Both the position numbers and the translations under genes were made by a program. 43,192 nt of DNA from an uncultured Clostridium sp. (GTDB taxonomy: Bacteria > Bacillota > Clostridia > TANB77 > CAG-508): NCBI GenBank assembly GCA_900553755.1, contig USEX01000009.1, positions 1 through 43,192 of the forward strand. Direction: 5' to 3'. How positions within the stretch are numbered: the first letter of the stretch is position 1; every line of letters starts with the position of its first letter. Positions 1 to 9,400 of the stretch are shown here, in pieces. The notes under the pieces are model-generated. The model was given only the letters and a program-made list of their open reading frames with translations, made no database searches and was not told the DNA's origin.

Positions 1-1
1 T

Positions 2-796
2 TCTATCTATATGGATATTTCTTCTGTAGGTGCAACTATTAATGTTATGCTTGCTTCTGTATTAGCAGATGGGACAACTACGATTGATAACGCTGCCAAA
101 GAGCCTCATGTTGTTGATGTTGCTAACTTTTTGAATACAATGGGAGCCGATATTCACGGCGCTGGAACAGATATGATAAAGATAACTGGTGTAAAGAAAT
201 TATTTGGAAATAAATCTTACTCAGTTGTTCCTGATCAAATAGAAGCTGGAACATTTATGCTTGCCGCTGTGGCTTCAAAGGGCGATGTTACAATACACAA
301 TTGCATTCCTGAACATTTAGATTGTTTAACAGCTAAAATATTAGAAATGGGCGGAAATGTTGAAGAATCTAACGATTCTATCCGCGTTTGGATGGATCAC
401 AGGCCTCTTAAGGCAAACATAAAAACATTGCCATATCCTGGTTTCCCTACAGATTTACAGCCTCAAATAGGTGTTGCTCTTTCTATTGCTGACGGAACCA
501 GCATTATAAACGAAAGTATTTGGGAATCAAGATTTCAATATACAGCAGAGCTTAATAAAATGGGAGCAAATATAACAGCTCAAGGAAAGACTGCTGTTTT
601 TGAAGGAGTTGAATCTTTATCTGGCGCACCAGTATATGCTAGCGATCTTAGAGCAGGCGCTGCATTAATAATTGCTGGTATAATTGCAAATGGTACAACA
701 GAATTATATAATTTAGACCATATAGATAGAGGTTATGAGTCTATAGAAGATGCATTTAGAGGACTAGGTGCAAATATCAAAAGAGTAAAAGAATAG
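2..796 (+). CDS. murA: UDP-N-acetylglucosamine 1-carboxyvinyltransferase, 3' part
   Basis: MurA transfers enolpyruvate from PEP to UDP-GlcNAc, the first committed cytoplasmic step of peptidoglycan synthesis. The frame is open from base 2, so the gene begins before the window. About 264 C-terminal residues of a roughly 420-residue enzyme are present, and the ATG at 11 is internal. Visible family motifs are SVGATINVMLA at the left edge, PGFPTDLQPQ (its Asp corresponds to the catalytic Asp305 of E. coli MurA) and DLRAGAALIIAG near the end (the substrate-binding Arg397 region). The PEP-binding Cys lies upstream of the window. Nine bases separate it from the walJ-like gene, suggesting one transcript. 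Whether it is the MurA1 or MurA2 paralogue cannot be decided. Confidence 0.93.
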   Translation, partial: SIYMDISSVGATINVMLASVLADGTTTIDNAAKEPHVVDVANFLNTMGADIHGAGTDMIKITGVKKLFGNKSYSVVPDQIEAGTFMLAAVASKGDVTIHNCIPEHLDCLTAKILEMGGNVEESNDSIRVWMDHRPLKANIKTLPYPGFPTDLQPQIGVALSIADGTSIINESIWESRFQYTAELNKMGANITAQGKTAVFEGVESLSGAPVYASDLRAGAALIIAGIIANGTTELYNLDHIDRGYESIEDAFRGLGANIKRVKE

Positions 797-805
797 GGTT
801 TTATT

Positions 806-1597
806 ATGTTTAATTTTTGTAGTTTATATAGTGGAAGTACAGGAAATAGTTTATTTGTAGAATCAGATCATTCAAAAATTCTTATAGATGCTGGAGAAAG
901 TGCAAAAAAAATCGAGAATGCACTTTCTCTTTATGGTGTGAATGCTAACAATTTAAATGCCATAATTGTTACTCATGAGCATATAGATCATGTAAAAAGC
1001 CTTGGAACATTATCAAAAAAATATAATATTCCTGTGTATGCCAATAAAGAAACTTGGAATGCCATGCCAGATCAGGAAAAAAAAATATTAGATGAAAATA
1101 AAAAATTTTTTATACCCAATAATGATTTTCAAATAAATGATTTAATTATTTCACCATTTAAAATTCCTCATGATGCAGCTAATCCTTGCGGATTTAATAT
1201 AAAACATAAAAATAAAAAAATTAGTATTGCAACAGATTTAGGACATATTTCAGAAGAAATAGTACATAATTTAGAAAATAGTTCATTTGCATTGTTAGAA
1301 TCAAATTATGATTTAAATACATTAAAATGCTCAAAATACCCTTACTTACTAAAGCAAAGAATTTCTGGTCCTAATGGTCACCTTTCAAATGCAGATACTG
1401 GAAAACTTATATCTATGCTTATAAAATCTGGTTTATCTTCTGTATTATTAGGTCATTTAAGCAAGGAAAATAATTTCCCTGAATTAGCTTACAGAACAGT
1501 TGTAGAAGAATTAATTGATAATCACTATGATGAAAATTCAATTTCTATAGGGGTTGCTAAACGTGATACTCCTAGTAAAATAATAAACATTGCATAA
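806..1597 (+). CDS. walJ: WalJ/YycJ-like metallo-beta-lactamase-fold hydrolase
   Basis: This 263-residue single-domain MBL-fold protein resembles WalJ (YycJ/VicX) of Bacillota, a predicted metal-dependent exonuclease linked to coordination of cell division and DNA replication. The start CSLYSGSTGNS is typical of the family. The metal-binding motif THEHIDH is near residue 57, with further ligand motifs ATDLGH and LLESNYD. In Bacilli it sits in the walRK operon. Here it lies between murA and rlmH, and pairing with rlmH is a known Firmicutes arrangement. It follows murA by 9 bases and is followed by rlmH after 12. The exact substrate is not established. Confidence 0.88.
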   Translation: MFNFCSLYSGSTGNSLFVESDHSKILIDAGESAKKIENALSLYGVNANNLNAIIVTHEHIDHVKSLGTLSKKYNIPVYANKETWNAMPDQEKKILDENKKFFIPNNDFQINDLIISPFKIPHDAANPCGFNIKHKNKKISIATDLGHISEEIVHNLENSSFALLESNYDLNTLKCSKYPYLLKQRISGPNGHLSNADTGKLISMLIKSGLSSVLLGHLSKENNFPELAYRTVVEELIDNHYDENSISIGVAKRDTPSKIINIA

Positions 1598-1609
1598 AAG
1601 GAGTTTTTA

Positions 1610-2092
1610 ATGGTTCATATTAATATTGTATGTGTTGGAAAAATAAAAGAAAAATTTTTTAAAGATGCTATTGATGAATATTCAAAAAGACTATCTCGTT
1701 TTTGCTCTTTGAAGATAATTGAATTAAATGATGAAAAAATTCCCGAAAATTCAAATTATAATATTGAAAATATTATAAAAAATAAAGAAGGAAATAATAT
1801 AATTTCTCATTTGCCTAAAGATTCTTACATAATTTGCCTTGATTTAAAAGGAAAATCTTTTTCTTCAGTAAAATTTGCTGAAAAAATAAATAATATTTAT
1901 GATAATATTAATAGCAATATTACTTTTATTATTGGAGGTAGTTTGGGATTATCTCAAGAAGTCTTAAATAGAGCAAATGAATTAATTTCTTTTTCAGAAA
2001 TGACATTTCCTCATCAATTAATTCGTATTTTTTTATTAGAACAAATTTATCGTTCATTTAAAATAATAAATAATGAAACATATCATAAGTAA
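1610..2092 (+). CDS. rlmH: 23S rRNA (pseudouridine1915-N3)-methyltransferase RlmH
   Basis: RlmH methylates N3 of pseudouridine 1915 in helix 69 of 23S rRNA, using SAM, on assembled 70S ribosomes. The protein has 160 residues, the usual family length, with the SPOUT knot motif FIIGGSLGLS and the C-terminal FPHQLIRIFLLEQIYR block that forms the cofactor and dimer interface. The start has a good AAGGAG ribosome-binding site. The last 10 bases overlap tail-to-tail with spmB on the opposite strand. It closes the murA-walJ-rlmH plus-strand group. Confidence 0.95.
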   Translation: MVHINIVCVGKIKEKFFKDAIDEYSKRLSRFCSLKIIELNDEKIPENSNYNIENIIKNKEGNNIISHLPKDSYIICLDLKGKSFSSVKFAEKINNIYDNINSNITFIIGGSLGLSQEVLNRANELISFSEMTFPHQLIRIFLLEQIYRSFKIINNETYHK

Positions 2093-2607
2093 TTCCATAT
2101 AATTATTGATGTAATAATTCCTACACAATCAGCTATTAATGCTGCTATTAAAACAAACCTTGTCTTCTTTACTCCAATGCAGCTTGTATATACAGCAATT
2201 GTATAAAAAGTTGTTTCTGTTGAACCCATTATTGTAGCTGCTATTTTTCCTATTTTACTATCTACCCCATACGTTTTCATTATATCTGTTGCAATTGCCA
2301 TTGATGCACTTCCTGATATAGGTCTTAAACATGCTAGTGGAATTATTTCTGTTGGAAATTTTAATTTATATAAAATTCCAGAAAATATATTACTTATTAA
2401 TTCTAATAAACCTGAATTTCTTAACATTCCTACCGCTATAAAAATGGCCAATAAAGTGGGAAATAATTTTATTACAATTTCAATACCCTCTTTTACCCCT
2501 TCAATAAAAATATCATATACTTTCTTCTTTTCTTTAATTCCTACTCCTACAACGAAAGCAATTATTAATGGAATAGAAATTCCAGATATATAATTTATTA
2601 TTTTCAA
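2083..2607 (-). CDS. spmB: Spore maturation protein B
   Basis: SpmB is a membrane protein with a nucleoside-transporter-like gate domain that works with SpmA in spore core dehydration and heat resistance. It has 174 residues with several hydrophobic segments. The stretch around SGSASMAIATDIMKTYG followed by GSTETTFYTIAVY is characteristic of SpmB. The start is TTG, preceded by AAGGAG, and its TTGA overlaps the spmA stop codon, indicating translational coupling. Presence of spmA-spmB is one of the reasons to suspect a sporulating lineage. Confidence 0.92.
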   Translation of the reverse strand: MKIINYISGISIPLIIAFVVGVGIKEKKKVYDIFIEGVKEGIEIVIKLFPTLLAIFIAVGMLRNSGLLELISNIFSGILYKLKFPTEIIPLACLRPISGSASMAIATDIMKTYGVDSKIGKIAATIMGSTETTFYTIAVYTSCIGVKKTRFVLIAALIADCVGIITSIIIWNYL

Positions 2608-3197
2608 TTTTTTCTCCTTATTTTATTTTTATTTATCAATATTTTTGTTATTAAAATTCCAGCTATATCTGCAGCAATCGTTGCACCCCATATTGGAACA
2701 ATAATATTAGTAGGATTTACCGAATTTAAAGATGTTCTTATTGCTATTACTGTGGTTGGAATTATTTGTAAAGAAGCTGTATTTAATACTATAAACATAG
2801 CCATATTATTTGTTAATATTTCCTTATTATTATTTTTTTCTTGCATTGATTTCATAGCCTTTAACCCCAATGGTGTAGCAGCATTTCCTAATCCTAATAT
2901 ATTAGCAATCATATTTATTGTTATTTCTTTATATTCTTTATCTTCTTTTTTTATAGTAGGAAATAAAAATTTCATCACCGGAGAAGCAAGTTTTATCATT
3001 TTACTCATTATTGAAGTTTCTTGTAATATTTTCATTACCCCATTCCACATACAAATTGTTCCAAAAAAAGTTATAGTCATCTCTACAGCATCTTTTGCCG
3101 AATCAAATATAGCTGTATTTAGTTTATCAATTCTTCCCGTTCCAACAGAAAAAATAAATGAAATAATTATAAATATTGGCCACAATATATTTAGCAT
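2604..3197 (-). CDS. spmA: Spore maturation protein A
   Basis: SpmA is the membrane partner of SpmB in spore core dehydration. I place the start at the ATG at 3197, which gives 197 residues, matching the usual family size of about 196. A GAGGAG site lies just upstream; an earlier in-frame start at 3263 would add 22 residues lacking a ribosome-binding site. Visible features are the hydrophobic N-terminus beginning MLNILW, MWNGVMKI, the conserved ANILGLGNAATPLG motif and several membrane helices. It is the first gene of the spmAB pair. Confidence 0.92.
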   Translation of the reverse strand: MLNILWPIFIIISFIFSVGTGRIDKLNTAIFDSAKDAVEMTITFFGTICMWNGVMKILQETSIMSKMIKLASPVMKFLFPTIKKEDKEYKEITINMIANILGLGNAATPLGLKAMKSMQEKNNNKEILTNNMAMFIVLNTASLQIIPTTVIAIRTSLNSVNPTNIIVPIWGATIAADIAGILITKILINKNKIRRKN

Positions 3198-3316
3198 TTT
3201 AATCTCCTCAATATTTATGCTATTCCAAAATATAAATTTTAGAATAGCTTTTTTATTTACCAATCAGTTAAAAAATTTAATAATATTTGCATTTATTTGC
3301 TTTTCTATTGTTTTTT

Positions 3317-3345
3317 TTGACAAAATATGATATTATCTTTATAGT
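3317..3345 (+). promoter_or_regulatory. Sigma-A-type promoter of the AbrB-type regulator gene
   Basis: TTGACA at 3317-3322 and TATAGT at 3340-3345 are separated by 17 bases and lie 36 bases before the start codon. TGACAAAA inside it and TTTTGTCG at about 3345-3352 form an imperfect inverted repeat, a possible autoregulatory site. Confidence 0.7.
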
Positions 3346-3380
3346 TTTGTCGATTTTTGACACTTTTAGGGAGGTTTGAT

Positions 3381-3629
3381 ATGAAATCAACAGGCATTGT
3401 TCGTAAGGTAGACGAATTGGGTAGAATAGTTATTCCTATGGAATTAAGAAATAAATTAAAAATTGGAGAAAAAGATCCTATCGAAATATATGTAGATGGT
3501 AATTCTGTTATATTAAAAAAATTAGAAGAATCTTGTATTTTCTGTAATAGTAATAAAGCTATTATAAAATATAAAAACAGACCAATATGTAGTAAATGCA
3601 TGAATTCAATAAAAAATATTGAATCATAA
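3381..3629 (+). CDS. AbrB/SpoVT-type transition-state regulator with C-terminal zinc ribbon
   Basis: This is an 82-residue DNA-binding regulator. The start is the ATG at 3381, which follows AGGGAGG by six bases; an upstream in-frame start would include this site. Residues 1-50 are a SpoVT-AbrB swapped-hairpin domain with the hallmark GIVRKVDELGRIVIPMELR. The C-terminal part carries two CxxC pairs, CIFC and CSKC, 18 residues apart, likely a small zinc-binding module. AbrB proteins of Bacilli control transition-state and sporulation genes. The neighbouring spmAB genes make such a role plausible here, but its targets are unknown. Confidence 0.85.
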   Translation: MKSTGIVRKVDELGRIVIPMELRNKLKIGEKDPIEIYVDGNSVILKKLEESCIFCNSNKAIIKYKNRPICSKCMNSIKNIES

Positions 3630-3745
3630 TATTTATTTTTGAATAATAAAAAAACTATAATACTATATTTTAGCATTTACCATATTTAATAAATGTTTTT
3701 AATATATATTATAAGTTTTATTTTATTATTTTATTTAATTTTTAT

Positions 3746-4576
3746 TTATATGAATTTTTTATATATTGTATCTTTTGGTACATTATTATTTTTTGCTATT
3801 TTTTTTATAATTTCTTTTTTATTTAATCCCATTTTTTCATAATAATTATATTGTTCTTCTATGGTTAATTTATTTAATTTTTCCATTTCTATTTGTTTTT
3901 CACTTTTTCCTTTTATTTCGAAAATAATTATATATTCCCCTTTTGCTTCCTGAATATTATTTATTATTTCTTCAATATTTCCTCTAATAAATTCTTCATG
4001 AATTTTTGTTATTTCTTTTGCTAATACAATTTTAATATTTCCAAATTTTTCATTAATTTCTTTTAATGATGATTTAATTCTATGTGGTGCTTCATAAATT
4101 ATTATTGTTTTATTTTGTCTTTTTATATCTTCAAATTTTTCTTCTCTTAATTTTTTATTTAATGGTAAAAATCCATAAAAAATAAATTCCTTAGTAGACA
4201 TCCCAGATGAAATTAATGCATTAATAGCTGCACATGCTCCTGGAATTGGTATTATATTTATATCATTTTCTATTGCCTGTTTTACTACTTCTTCGCCTGG
4301 ATCCGAAATCCCCGGAGTGCCCGCATCCGTTATTAATCCAACGTTTTTTCCTTGGATTAATAATGCTATTAGCTCTTTAGTTTTTACATCTTCATTGTGT
4401 CTATGATAACTAATTAGTGGTTTTGAAATATTTAAATGATTTAATAATTTTAATGAATGTCTTGTATCTTCTGCAGCAATTATGTCTACTTCTTTTAGTG
4501 TATTTATTGCTCTTAAAGTTATATCTTCTAAATTCCCTATTGGGGTTGCAATTAAATATAAATTTCCTTTTTCCAT
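3746..4576 (-). CDS. rsmI: 16S rRNA (cytidine1402-2'-O)-methyltransferase RsmI
   Basis: RsmI methylates the 2'-hydroxyl of C1402 in the decoding centre of 16S rRNA with SAM. The 276-residue protein has the tetrapyrrole-methylase fold: N-terminal LIATPIGNLEDIT, AAEDTRHS, DAGTPGISDPG and YEAPHRI. A short C-terminal helical region ending PKDTIYKKF resembles the DNA/RNA-binding tail found in many RsmI proteins. It lies downstream of the TrmN6-like gene on the same strand, separated by 155 bases of low-complexity repeats. This methyltransferase pair is a common Firmicutes neighbourhood. Confidence 0.95.
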   Translation of the reverse strand: MEKGNLYLIATPIGNLEDITLRAINTLKEVDIIAAEDTRHSLKLLNHLNISKPLISYHRHNEDVKTKELIALLIQGKNVGLITDAGTPGISDPGEEVVKQAIENDINIIPIPGACAAINALISSGMSTKEFIFYGFLPLNKKLREEKFEDIKRQNKTIIIYEAPHRIKSSLKEINEKFGNIKIVLAKEITKIHEEFIRGNIEEIINNIQEAKGEYIIIFEIKGKSEKQIEMEKLNKLTIEEQYNYYEKMGLNKKEIIKKIAKNNNVPKDTIYKKFI

Positions 4577-4620
4577 TTTATTTTCCTCTTAATTTTTTAT
4601 TTATTATTTATTTAATCTTT

Positions 4621-4680
4621 TTTATTCTATTTTATTCTATTTTATTCTATTTTATTCTATTTTTTTCTATTTTTTTCTAA
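4621..4680. repeat. Six tandem copies of a 10-bp unit
   Basis: Four exact copies of TTTATTCTAT are followed by two TTTTTTCTAT-like copies, in exact 10-base register over 60 bases. The array lies in the 155-base gap between rsmI and the TrmN6-like gene. The unit length equals about one helical turn, giving phased T-tracts that may bend DNA; it may equally be replication slippage in AT-rich DNA. Confidence 0.9.
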
Positions 4681-4731
4681 TTTATTTTAATTTGTTTTAT
4701 TTTAATTAATTTATTTTTTATTATTTAATTT

Positions 4732-5478
4732 TTATTCTGAATAAATTTTATTTATTTTTTCTGAATATTCACCATTTTTTTCATAAATATATAATGGTTC
4801 TAATATTTTTAAAAATTTATTTCCACCTTTTATTGCTTTTATTAAAACTAGATTACTTTCTTTCCCCTCACTCGAATAAATAATTTTTAATTCTTTTACT
4901 TCCAATTTATTTTCTCTCATTAAATAAATAATGTCTACTAATCTTTCTGGCTTATGAACCATATAAATTTCACCTTTATTTTTTAATAATTGTGCAGATA
5001 TTTTTATAAAATCTTCCAAATTTGCTTTTACTTCATGCCTTGATATTAATTTTTTTTCATTTTCATTAATAATTCCTTTTCCAATTTCTTTATATGGTGG
5101 ATTTGTAATTATTACATCAATACTATTTTTATTTAAATATTTTTTATTTATTATTTCTTTTATATCTTCATTAATAATTTTAAATTTATTTTCTAATGAA
5201 TTTAATTTTATACTTCTTTCTGCCATATTAGCAACTTCTGATTGTATTTCTATCCCTGTAATTTTTTTTAATTCTGTTTTTCCACATAATAAAATTCCTA
5301 ATATTCCTGTTCCAGTTCCTAAATCTACTACTTCGCTATCTTTTTTTATATTTTTAGCAAAATCTGCTAGAATAACACTATCAATTCCAAAGCAGAAACC
5401 ATTTTTTTCTTGAATTATTTTTAAATTTTTAAATTGTAAATCATCTATTCTCTCATCAGGTTTTATTTCTATTTCCAT
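4732..5478 (-). CDS. TrmN6-like tRNA1(Val) adenine-N6 methyltransferase
   Basis: This 248-residue SAM-dependent methyltransferase belongs to the YfiC/TrmN6 family, which methylates A37 of tRNA1(Val) in E. coli. The opening block with DERIDDL and CFGIDSVILADF is typical. Motif I is DLGTGTGILG, and the catalytic N6-adenine motif is NPPY within IITNPPYKEIG. The substrate in Clostridia is inferred from the family. It is upstream of rsmI on the same strand. Confidence 0.88.
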   Translation of the reverse strand: MEIEIKPDERIDDLQFKNLKIIQEKNGFCFGIDSVILADFAKNIKKDSEVVDLGTGTGILGILLCGKTELKKITGIEIQSEVANMAERSIKLNSLENKFKIINEDIKEIINKKYLNKNSIDVIITNPPYKEIGKGIINENEKKLISRHEVKANLEDFIKISAQLLKNKGEIYMVHKPERLVDIIYLMRENKLEVKELKIIYSSEGKESNLVLIKAIKGGNKFLKILEPLYIYEKNGEYSEKINKIYSE

Positions 5479-5560
5479 TAAAATATCCTCTCACAATTAT
5501 TTTTTCAGAAACATATTATATATTAAATATGATATTATGTAAATACTTATGGGAGTTTTT

Positions 5561-5656
5561 ATGAATAATTGCAATAATTGTTTTTTAAATAAAAAATATA
5601 TTTGTAAAAAAAATAATATAAAAAAGAAAGCCCTTTATGCTCTCTTTTTATTGTAG
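5561..5656 (+). CDS. Possible 31-residue cysteine-containing mini-protein
   Basis: A short frame begins at an ATG five bases after a GGGAG site and encodes 31 residues starting MNNCNNCFLNKKYICKK. It has a CxxC pair, a third Cys, a lysine-rich middle and a hydrophobic end. It lies alone between the divergent TrmN6-like gene and the GerMN gene, and its 3' end overlaps a bidirectional terminator hairpin. I recognise no family. Chance is a real alternative in AT-rich DNA. Confidence 0.25.
   Translation: MNNCNNCFLNKKYICKKNNIKKKALYALFLL
5625..5650. terminator. Bidirectional rho-independent terminator
   Basis: AGAAAGC and GCTCTCT pair over 7 bases (one G-U) around a 7-base loop. The stem is followed by TTTTTA on the plus strand and by a U-run on the minus strand. 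It sits downstream of the GerMN gene on the minus strand. Confidence 0.65.
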
Positions 5657-5721
5657 AAAATTTTTTATGTTCTTTACAAAATACTTGTACCTTAATAAAG
5701 TTTTGTAATTTTTTTAAATAA

Positions 5722-6276
5722 TTATTCTTCTCTTGCAAATTCATTTTCAAATGTAATTTGATTATCCAAAAAAGCTTTATTTTCTTCTCCATCAATTAAT
5801 ATTTTTATCGAATTAACTTCTGTTAATTCAGTCATTGTTTTTACTATAGAATCAACTGTTTCTTTTTCTGCTTCTTTGCCTCCTTTATGGTTTTCTATAA
5901 ATTCCTTCGAAAAATCTATAATTAATGTGTCATTATTTAAATTCATTTTATTTATTTTTGTTCCTTCTGGAATTAATGCTTCAAAATTATTATTTTTAGG
6001 TCCTTCCATTAATAAATTCATCAATGTTTTATATGGTTCTTTTACCAATTCTTTTACATCCATTAATCTGGCCTCTGGTTCTATTTCTCCAGTATTTTTA
6101 CTTTTAAAATATAGCGAAATTAAAGTTTCTCTTTCCTGTGCCTGTGAAATTTCTTCTTCTGGTTCATATTCACTAATTTCTATTTTTTTATTTTTTTTAT
6201 TTATATACCACCAGGCACTTCCTATAATTATTAAAATACAAATTAATATAATTATAATTTTTACTACTCTATTCAT
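5722..6276 (-). CDS. GerMN-domain membrane-anchored protein
   Basis: The protein has 184 residues. The start ATG at 6276 follows GGAGGAG closely; a longer frame begins at 6327 but has no such site. One N-terminal transmembrane segment (about residues 5-22) ends in GSAWWYINKK, followed by an acidic linker. A GerMN domain covers about residues 55-175 and includes PYKTLMNLLMEGP, IPEGTKI and the TLIIDFSKEF strand. GerMN domains occur in the spore germination/cortex protein GerM and in cell-surface lipoproteins. The role here is probably extracytoplasmic and sporulation-related, by inference. A terminator follows. Confidence 0.85.
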   Translation of the reverse strand: MNRVVKIIIILICILIIIGSAWWYINKKNKKIEISEYEPEEEISQAQERETLISLYFKSKNTGEIEPEARLMDVKELVKEPYKTLMNLLMEGPKNNNFEALIPEGTKINKMNLNNDTLIIDFSKEFIENHKGGKEAEKETVDSIVKTMTELTEVNSIKILIDGEENKAFLDNQITFENEFAREE

Positions 6277-6450
6277 AATCTCCTCCTTATTTTTTTCTTT
6301 ACCCAACTTTATTCCAAACCCGTCCAAATTAGAACATAAATATTTTTTCTTTAATTTTCACATCAAGCTATAATTTGACAAAATCAGCATTTGCATATAA
6401 AATACTATTGATTTATGCCGAATTTTAAGGGGATATTCTGATATAAGCTT

Positions 6451-6464
6451 TTACCATATGGTAA
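6451..6464. promoter_or_regulatory. Perfect 14-bp palindrome before the activase gene
   Basis: TTACCATATGGTAA is perfectly palindromic and flanked by GCTT and TAAGC, which extend it with one bulge. It lies 26 bases before the start codon, a position suited to an operator or an mRNA hairpin. No cognate regulator is identified. Confidence 0.5.
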
Positions 6465-6490
6465 TAAGCAGAAGGGATTGATGATTATAG

Positions 6491-9400
6491 ATGAAAAATT
6501 TATTACATGTTGGCCTTGATGTAGGCTCTACAACCGTAAAGATTGCAGTATTTGATAGCAATTTTAATATAATTTATACAAATTATGAAAGGCATTTCTC
6601 TGATACAAAAAATACTGTTTGTAAAGTTTTAGAAAGCTTAGTAGAAAAATTTTCAGATTCAGATTTTACAATTGCACTAACTGGTTCTGGAGCAATGTCT
6701 GCTGCTACTTTCTTAGATTTGCCTTTTATTCAAGAGGTTATAGCCTGTAAAAGAGCTGTGGAAAAATATCTTCCTACTACAAATGTTGTTATCGAGCTCG
6801 GCGGTGAAGATGCAAAAATAATTTATTTTGGGAAATCCATTGAACAGCGTATGAATGGAACTTGCGCTGGTGGTACAGGTGCATTTATCGATCAAATGGC
6901 ATCTTTATTAAATACAGATGCAGCCGGATTAAATGAGCTTGCTAAAAATCATAAGATAATTTATCCTATTGCCTCTCGATGCGGAGTTTTTGCAAAGACA
7001 GATATTCAGCCTTTAATAAATGAAGGTGCAGCAAAAGAAGATATTGCAGCATCCATTTTTCAAGCTGTAGTAAACCAAACAATTAGCGGATTAGCTTGTG
7101 GAAGGCCTATTAGAGGTAATATTGCATTTTTAGGAGGACCTTTAAATTATCTTTCAGAATTAAGAACTAGATTTATAGATACTTTAAAATTGTCTGAGAC
7201 CCAAATTATTGTGCCGGAAGATGCTCACCTATTAGTTGCAAAAGGTGCAGCTCTAGATTCTTTGGAAATGAATCCTATTTCCGCACAAAAATTAAAATCA
7301 AAAATTGAAGTTTTATATCATTCACATGATACTACTACTAATCCTTTAAAGCCACTCTTTGTTACGGATGCTGAATTTGCTGAATTCAAAGAAAGGCACA
7401 GTAAAGATGTAGTAAAAAAAGGTGATTTATCTAAATTTAAAGGCGATTGCTTTGTTGGTATTGATGCTGGTTCTACAACTACGAAACTTGTAGTTATTGA
7501 CAATGCTGGAACTTTGCTTTATTCACTATATTCAAATAATGAGGGCAATCCCTTAAAGAGTGTTATGAATATGCTTAAAGAACTTTATTCTGTATTGCCT
7601 AAAGAAGCTACTATACGCTACAGCGGAGTTACAGGTTATGGGGAAAACTTGATAAAAACAGCTTTAAATATAGACTTAAATGAGATTGAAACAATCGCTC
7701 ACTATACTGCAGCTAAAAAATTCATGCCTGATGTAACTAGCATTGTAGATATTGGCGGACAAGATATGAAATATATAAAGCTAAAAAATGGCTCTATAGA
7801 CAACATTATGCTTAATGAAGCCTGTTCATCTGGATGTGGTTCATTTATTGAAACATTTGCAAAAAATTTAGGGTTAACTATTCAAGAATTCGTAGATTCT
7901 GCACTTTCATCTAGAAATCCTGTCGATTTAGGTTCTAGATGTACTGTATTTATGAATTCTAAAATAAAGCAATCACAAAAAGAAGGTTATAGCGTTGGAG
8001 ATATATCTGCTGGACTTTCTTATTCCGTAATAAAGAATGCACTTCAAAAAGTTATGAAAATAAGAGATATGAAAAAACTTGGCTCTCACATTGTTGTTCA
8101 AGGTGGAACCTTTTACAATGATGCTGTATTGCGTGCATTCGAATTATTAGTTGGTAAAAATGTAGTAAGACCGGATATCGCAGGTCTTATGGGCGCATAT
8201 GGTGTATCCCTTTTAGCCGTAGAACAATATGAATCTAATTTGGATATGGAATATAAATCAACTATTGCTACTTTAGATGAATTAAATAATTTAAAGATTA
8301 CTTCATCTCATATTCGTTGTAATGGTTGTGAAAATCATTGTTTATTAACTATAAATAAATTTAGTAATGGTAGCAAACATATATCTGGCAACAGATGTGA
8401 AAAAGGTGCTGGAATCGTAACTGGAAATGCAGAATTACCTAATTTATATAAATATAAATACAAGAGAATTTTTAATTATATACCATTAACAGAGGAAAAT
8501 GCTCCACGTGGAACTATTGGCATCCCTAGAGTTTTAAACATGTATGAAGATTATCCTTTTTGGTTTACCTTCCTTACAAATTTAGGCTTTAGAGTTATTT
8601 TGTCAGAAAATAGCACTAGAAAAACTTACGAAAAAGGTATGGAATCAATGCCTTCTGAATCAGTATGCTATCCTGCAAAATTGTCTCATGGCCACATAAT
8701 TAGTTTAATAAAACAAGGAATAACAACTATATTTTATCCATGCATACCATATTCAAGAAAAGAATATGAAAAAGCAGATAATAAATATAACTGCCCTATC
8801 GTAATTTCATATTCAGAAGTTTTAAAAAATAATGTTGAAGAATTAAAAGATAAAAATATTAAATTTATGAATCCATTTTTACCTTTTGACTCTAAAAATT
8901 TAGTAGAAACTATTTTGAAATTACCTGAATTTTCTGAATATAAATTTACTAAAAAGGAACTCCAAGTAGCTGCAAAACTTGCTGAACAAGAATATCAAAA
9001 ATGCAAAGAAGATATTCACAAAGAAGGTCAAAAAGCCTTAGAATATATAGATAAAAATAATTTAAAAGGTATCGTTTTAGCAGGTAGACCATACCATGTG
9101 GATCCAGAAATTAATCATGGTATAGACACTTTAATAACAAGTTTAGGATTAGCAGTATTATCTGAAGATAGCATTTCAAACCTTACTGTTCCTAAGGCTC
9201 CATTAAGAGTTGTTAACCAATGGGTATTCCATGCTAGACTATATGCAGCCGCAGATTTTGTTGGAAAACGAAATAATTTGGAATTAGTTCAATTAAATTC
9301 TTTCGGTTGTGGAGTAGATGCTGTTACAACTGACCAAGTTGAAGAGATTTTAACAAGCTATGGAAAAATGTATACCCTTCTAAAAATAGATGAAGTAAAT

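Noticed and set aside
2752..3330. Plus-strand 192-residue hydrophobic frame opposite spmA
   Set aside because: It is the antisense shadow of a membrane-protein gene; spmA has clear family motifs, a ribosome-binding site and a coupled partner.
4621..4680. The 10-bp tandem repeats as a CRISPR array
   Set aside because: There are no spacers between the units and no cas genes in the window.
5559..5795. Minus-strand 78-residue frame overlapping the end of the GerMN gene
   Set aside because: It overlaps the GerMN coding end and runs through the terminator hairpin; composition is that of random AT-rich DNA.
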